A stretch of 6,653 nt of DNA. It comes from Frankiaceae bacterium. Its GTDB lineage: Bacteria; Actinomycetota; Actinomycetes; Mycobacteriales; SCTD01. The notes under the pieces were generated by a model that was given only the letters and a program-made list of their open reading frames with translations, had not been told where the DNA came from and searched no databases. The position numbers were made by a program, and so were the translations under genes. The stretch spans positions 1-6,653 of the forward strand of contig JAJAYV010000140.1 in assembly GCA_026786045.1 (NCBI GenBank), in the 5' to 3' direction. Every line of letters begins with the position of its first letter. The first letter of the stretch is position 1. This document shows, piece by piece, positions 4,500 to 6,653 of this stretch.

Positions 4500-6653
4500 G
4501 TGCTGACCCTCACCGCGGTGCTGCGCGGCTCGGCCCGGTACGACCGGCACGGCATCGTGCGGCTGCCGCTGCAGGCGCTGTCGGGCCTCGGCGTGCAGGA
4601 CGGCGGTGTGGTGCTGCTGCAGGGACGGCGCACCACCGGCGCCGTCGCGGTCATCGCGCCGCTGGACTGCCCGCCCGGCAGCGTGCTCTGCGACGAGCTG
4701 GTGCTGTCCAACCTCGGCCTGAGGGACAGCGACACCGTCGTGGTCGAGCCGCACCCGCGCGTCGAGGCCGCCCGGATCACCGTCACCGGGCCCGACGAGG
4801 TGTCGCGCACGGTCGACCCCGGCGTGCTGCGCACCGCGCTGCTCGGCAAGGTCGTCACGACCGGCGACCAGGTGTCGCTGCGCCCGAGCGACCTGGCGCC
4901 GCCGCAGGACTTCACCCGGCTGCGCGCGAGTCTGACCGCCTGGCTGGGCGCGGGCTGGACCTCGCAGATCCTGCACGTCACCGACGTCGAGCCGGCCGGC
5001 CCGTCGATGGTCACGATGGGCTCGGTCGTCGGCTGGCAGGGCGGCACGACGACGACCGGTCTGCCCACCCCGGCGCCGGCGCCCGCCCCGCCGCTCTCGG
5101 CCCACCGCGGTCCGAAGGGTCCGGCCGACCTGCCCGGTCTGGAGAGCCAGGCCGCGGCGCTCAAGGAGTGGCTGGACCTCGGCTTCCACCACCGCGACCT
5201 GCTCGCCAAGCTCGGCGCCTCCCCCGGCATGGGCGTGCTCGTCACCGGTGCGAGTGGCTCGGGCAAGGCCTCGCTCGTCGCGGCGGTCACTCAGGAGGTC
5301 GGCGCCCGGCTGGTGCAGGTGTGGGCGCCGTCTCTCGCCGCGACCGAGCCCACCGAGGCGGCCCGGTCGCTCGTCGACCTGCTCGCCCGGGCCACCCGCG
5401 AGTCGCCGGCCGTCGTGCTCGTCGTGGACGTCGAGGCGATCGCACCGCGCGACGGCGTCGGACCGGTGCTGCCGGTCTTCCTGCAGGCGGTGCGCGATAC
5501 CGTCCGCGACGGCCGGGCCGCCGTCGTGTGCACCACCGCCCACCCGGAGAAGGTGTCGCCCGAGCTGCGCGCCCCCGGCACGCTCGACCACGAGCTCGCG
5601 ATCCCGCTGCCCGACCGGCCCCAGCGGGTTCGGCTGCTCGAGGTGGCCACCCACAGCGTCCCGCTCGACGAGGACGTCGCGCTCGACGACGTCGCCGGTC
5701 GTACGCCCGGGTTCGTCGCCGCCGACGTGCTCGCGCTGGTCCGTGAGGCCGGGCTGCGGGCGGCCGCCCGGCAGCGCGGCTCCGACGCGCCCACGCTGAC
5801 GGCGGCGGACTTCGACGCCGCGCTCGAGGTCGTGCGGGCTACCTCGATGGAGGGCTCGCAGCTCGACCTCGGCACGCTCACCCTCGACGACGTCGGCGAC
5901 ATGGTCGAGGTGAAGGCTGCGCTGACCGAGGCGGTCCTGTGGCCGCTGAACTACCCCGACACCTTTGCCCGGCTCGGCGTCGAGCCGCCGCGCGGGATGC
6001 TGCTCTACGGCCCGCCCGGTTGCGGGAAGACCTTCCTGGTCAGGGCGATTGCCGGCTCGGGCCAGGCCAACGTCTTGTCCGTCAAGGGCGCCGAGCTGCT
6101 GAGCAAGTGGGTCGGCGAGTCCGAGCGGGCGGTGCGCGAGCTGTTCCGCCGGGCCCGCGAGTCGGCTCCCTCGATCGTCTTCCTCGACGAGGTCGACGCG
6201 CTCGCCCCGGTCCGCGGCCAGTCGACCGACGGGGGCACCACCGACCGCGTCGTCGCCTCGCTGCTCACCGAGCTCGACGGGGTGGAGTCGCTGCGCGACG
6301 TCGTCGTCATCGGCGCGCCCAACCGGCCCGACCTCGTCGACCCCGCGATGCTCCGCCCCGGCCGGCTCGAGCGGCTGGTCTACGCGCCGCCGCCGGACGC
6401 CGAGGCCCGCGCGCTCATCCTCACCGCAGCAGCCAAGACGGTGCCGCTTGCGCCCGACGTCGACCTGGTCGAGGTAGGGCAGCGCACCGACGGCTACAGC
6501 GCCGCCGACTGCGCGGCGCTGATCCGCGAGGCGGCACTCACCGCCATGCGCGAGTCGATGTCGGCGACGTCGGTCACGGCCGCGCACGTCGAGGCCGCTC
6601 TGGCGGCCGTGCGCCCGTCGCTGGACCCGGCGCAGGTCGCCGCGCTCGCCGGC
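4500..6653 (+). CDS. cpa: Cdc48-like AAA+ ATPase of actinobacteria (Cpa), C-terminal end cut off
   Basis: 718 codons are visible and no stop is reached. Residues 1-85 resemble the Cdc48 N-terminal double-psi barrel (GIVRLPLQALSGLGVQDGG), a second N subdomain extends to about 180, and a proline-alanine linker lies at 193-205. D1 (about 215-455) has GASGSGKA (250-257), where T/S after the lysine is alanine, VVDVEA (308-313), where the catalytic glutamate is V311, HPEK in place of the sensor-1 asparagine (H348), and GTLDHE (360-365) in place of GRFDRE, so both arginine fingers are gone. D2 (about 465-705) is complete: GPPGCGKT (504-511), pore loop SKWVGESE with W537, FLDEVD (D563, E564), sensor N608 and fingers R622 and R625. 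Such hexamers unfold or remodel proteins; actinobacterial Cpa has been reported to interact with the 20S proteasome, but the C-terminal tail needed for that is outside the window. GTG 4500 is the natural start; the gene follows otsA by 22 bp. Confidence 0.92.
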   Translation, partial: MLTLTAVLRGSARYDRHGIVRLPLQALSGLGVQDGGVVLLQGRRTTGAVAVIAPLDCPPGSVLCDELVLSNLGLRDSDTVVVEPHPRVEAARITVTGPDEVSRTVDPGVLRTALLGKVVTTGDQVSLRPSDLAPPQDFTRLRASLTAWLGAGWTSQILHVTDVEPAGPSMVTMGSVVGWQGGTTTTGLPTPAPAPAPPLSAHRGPKGPADLPGLESQAAALKEWLDLGFHHRDLLAKLGASPGMGVLVTGASGSGKASLVAAVTQEVGARLVQVWAPSLAATEPTEAARSLVDLLARATRESPAVVLVVDVEAIAPRDGVGPVLPVFLQAVRDTVRDGRAAVVCTTAHPEKVSPELRAPGTLDHELAIPLPDRPQRVRLLEVATHSVPLDEDVALDDVAGRTPGFVAADVLALVREAGLRAAARQRGSDAPTLTAADFDAALEVVRATSMEGSQLDLGTLTLDDVGDMVEVKAALTEAVLWPLNYPDTFARLGVEPPRGMLLYGPPGCGKTFLVRAIAGSGQANVLSVKGAELLSKWVGESERAVRELFRRARESAPSIVFLDEVDALAPVRGQSTDGGTTDRVVASLLTELDGVESLRDVVVIGAPNRPDLVDPAMLRPGRLERLVYAPPPDAEARALILTAAAKTVPLAPDVDLVEVGQRTDGYSAADCAALIREAALTAMRESMSATSVTAAHVEAALAAVRPSLDPAQVAALAG

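Noticed and set aside
3056..5290. Long minus-strand open frame of 744 codons opposite otsA and the start of the Cdc48-like gene
   Set aside because: It is antisense to two genes with clear family motifs, has a composition typical of shadow frames (rich in R, G, A, Q, V, H), and contains no recognisable domain.
4320..6587. Minus-strand open frame of 755 codons opposite the Cdc48-like gene
   Set aside because: The plus strand here encodes an unmistakable double AAA protein; the reverse frame stays open only because stops are rare at this GC content.

Overview
The window reads as chromosomal DNA of a high-GC actinomycete (class Actinomycetia). GC is very high throughout, codon third positions are almost all G or C, GTG starts are frequent, and several genes have no Shine-Dalgarno sequence but a TANNNT hexamer just before the start codon. 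A double-AAA Cdc48-like ATPase of the actinobacterial (Cpa) type and a threonine synthase-like gene divergent from a trehalose-6-phosphate synthase gene fit the same group. I cannot name the genus. No mobile element, CRISPR array, tRNA or rRNA is visible.

Layout. Positions 1-901, minus strand: a YkuE/YaeI-type metallophosphoesterase followed, through an ATGA stop/start overlap, by a lipoprotein gene cut by the window edge. Positions 902-1299: a divergent intergenic region of about 400 bp with one possible 29-codon minus-strand ORF and an unusual density of inverted repeats, the last of which covers the ribosome binding site of the next gene. Positions 1300-1626, plus strand: a small dimeric alpha/beta-barrel-like protein of unknown role. 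Positions 1642-2901, minus strand: a ThrC-family PLP enzyme convergent with it. Positions 2902-3070: a compact divergent control region with a well conserved SAM-I (S-box) riboswitch on the minus strand, whose P1 helix overlaps the thrC Shine-Dalgarno sequence, and two face-to-face -10 boxes. Positions 3071-4477, plus strand: a GT20 trehalose-6-phosphate synthase. Position 4500 to the right edge, plus strand: the Cdc48-like AAA+ ATPase, nearly complete.

How the parts relate. The control region at 2902-3070 serves two diverging genes. The ThrC-family enzyme takes a leader RNA with a SAM sensor, so its translation should fall when S-adenosylmethionine is plentiful. That is the logic expected of a methionine-pathway enzyme more than of a threonine-pathway enzyme, and it suggests this ThrC homologue may make homocysteine from O-phosphohomoserine. 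On the other side the trehalose synthase appears to be made from a leaderless mRNA, as does the ATPase 22 bp downstream of it. The ATPase has an intact second AAA domain but a first domain that has lost the usual catalytic residues. The strongest points for follow-up are the riboswitch with its direct occlusion of the ribosome binding site, the function of the gene it controls, the degenerate D1 domain, and the repeat-rich intergenic region at 1060-1299.
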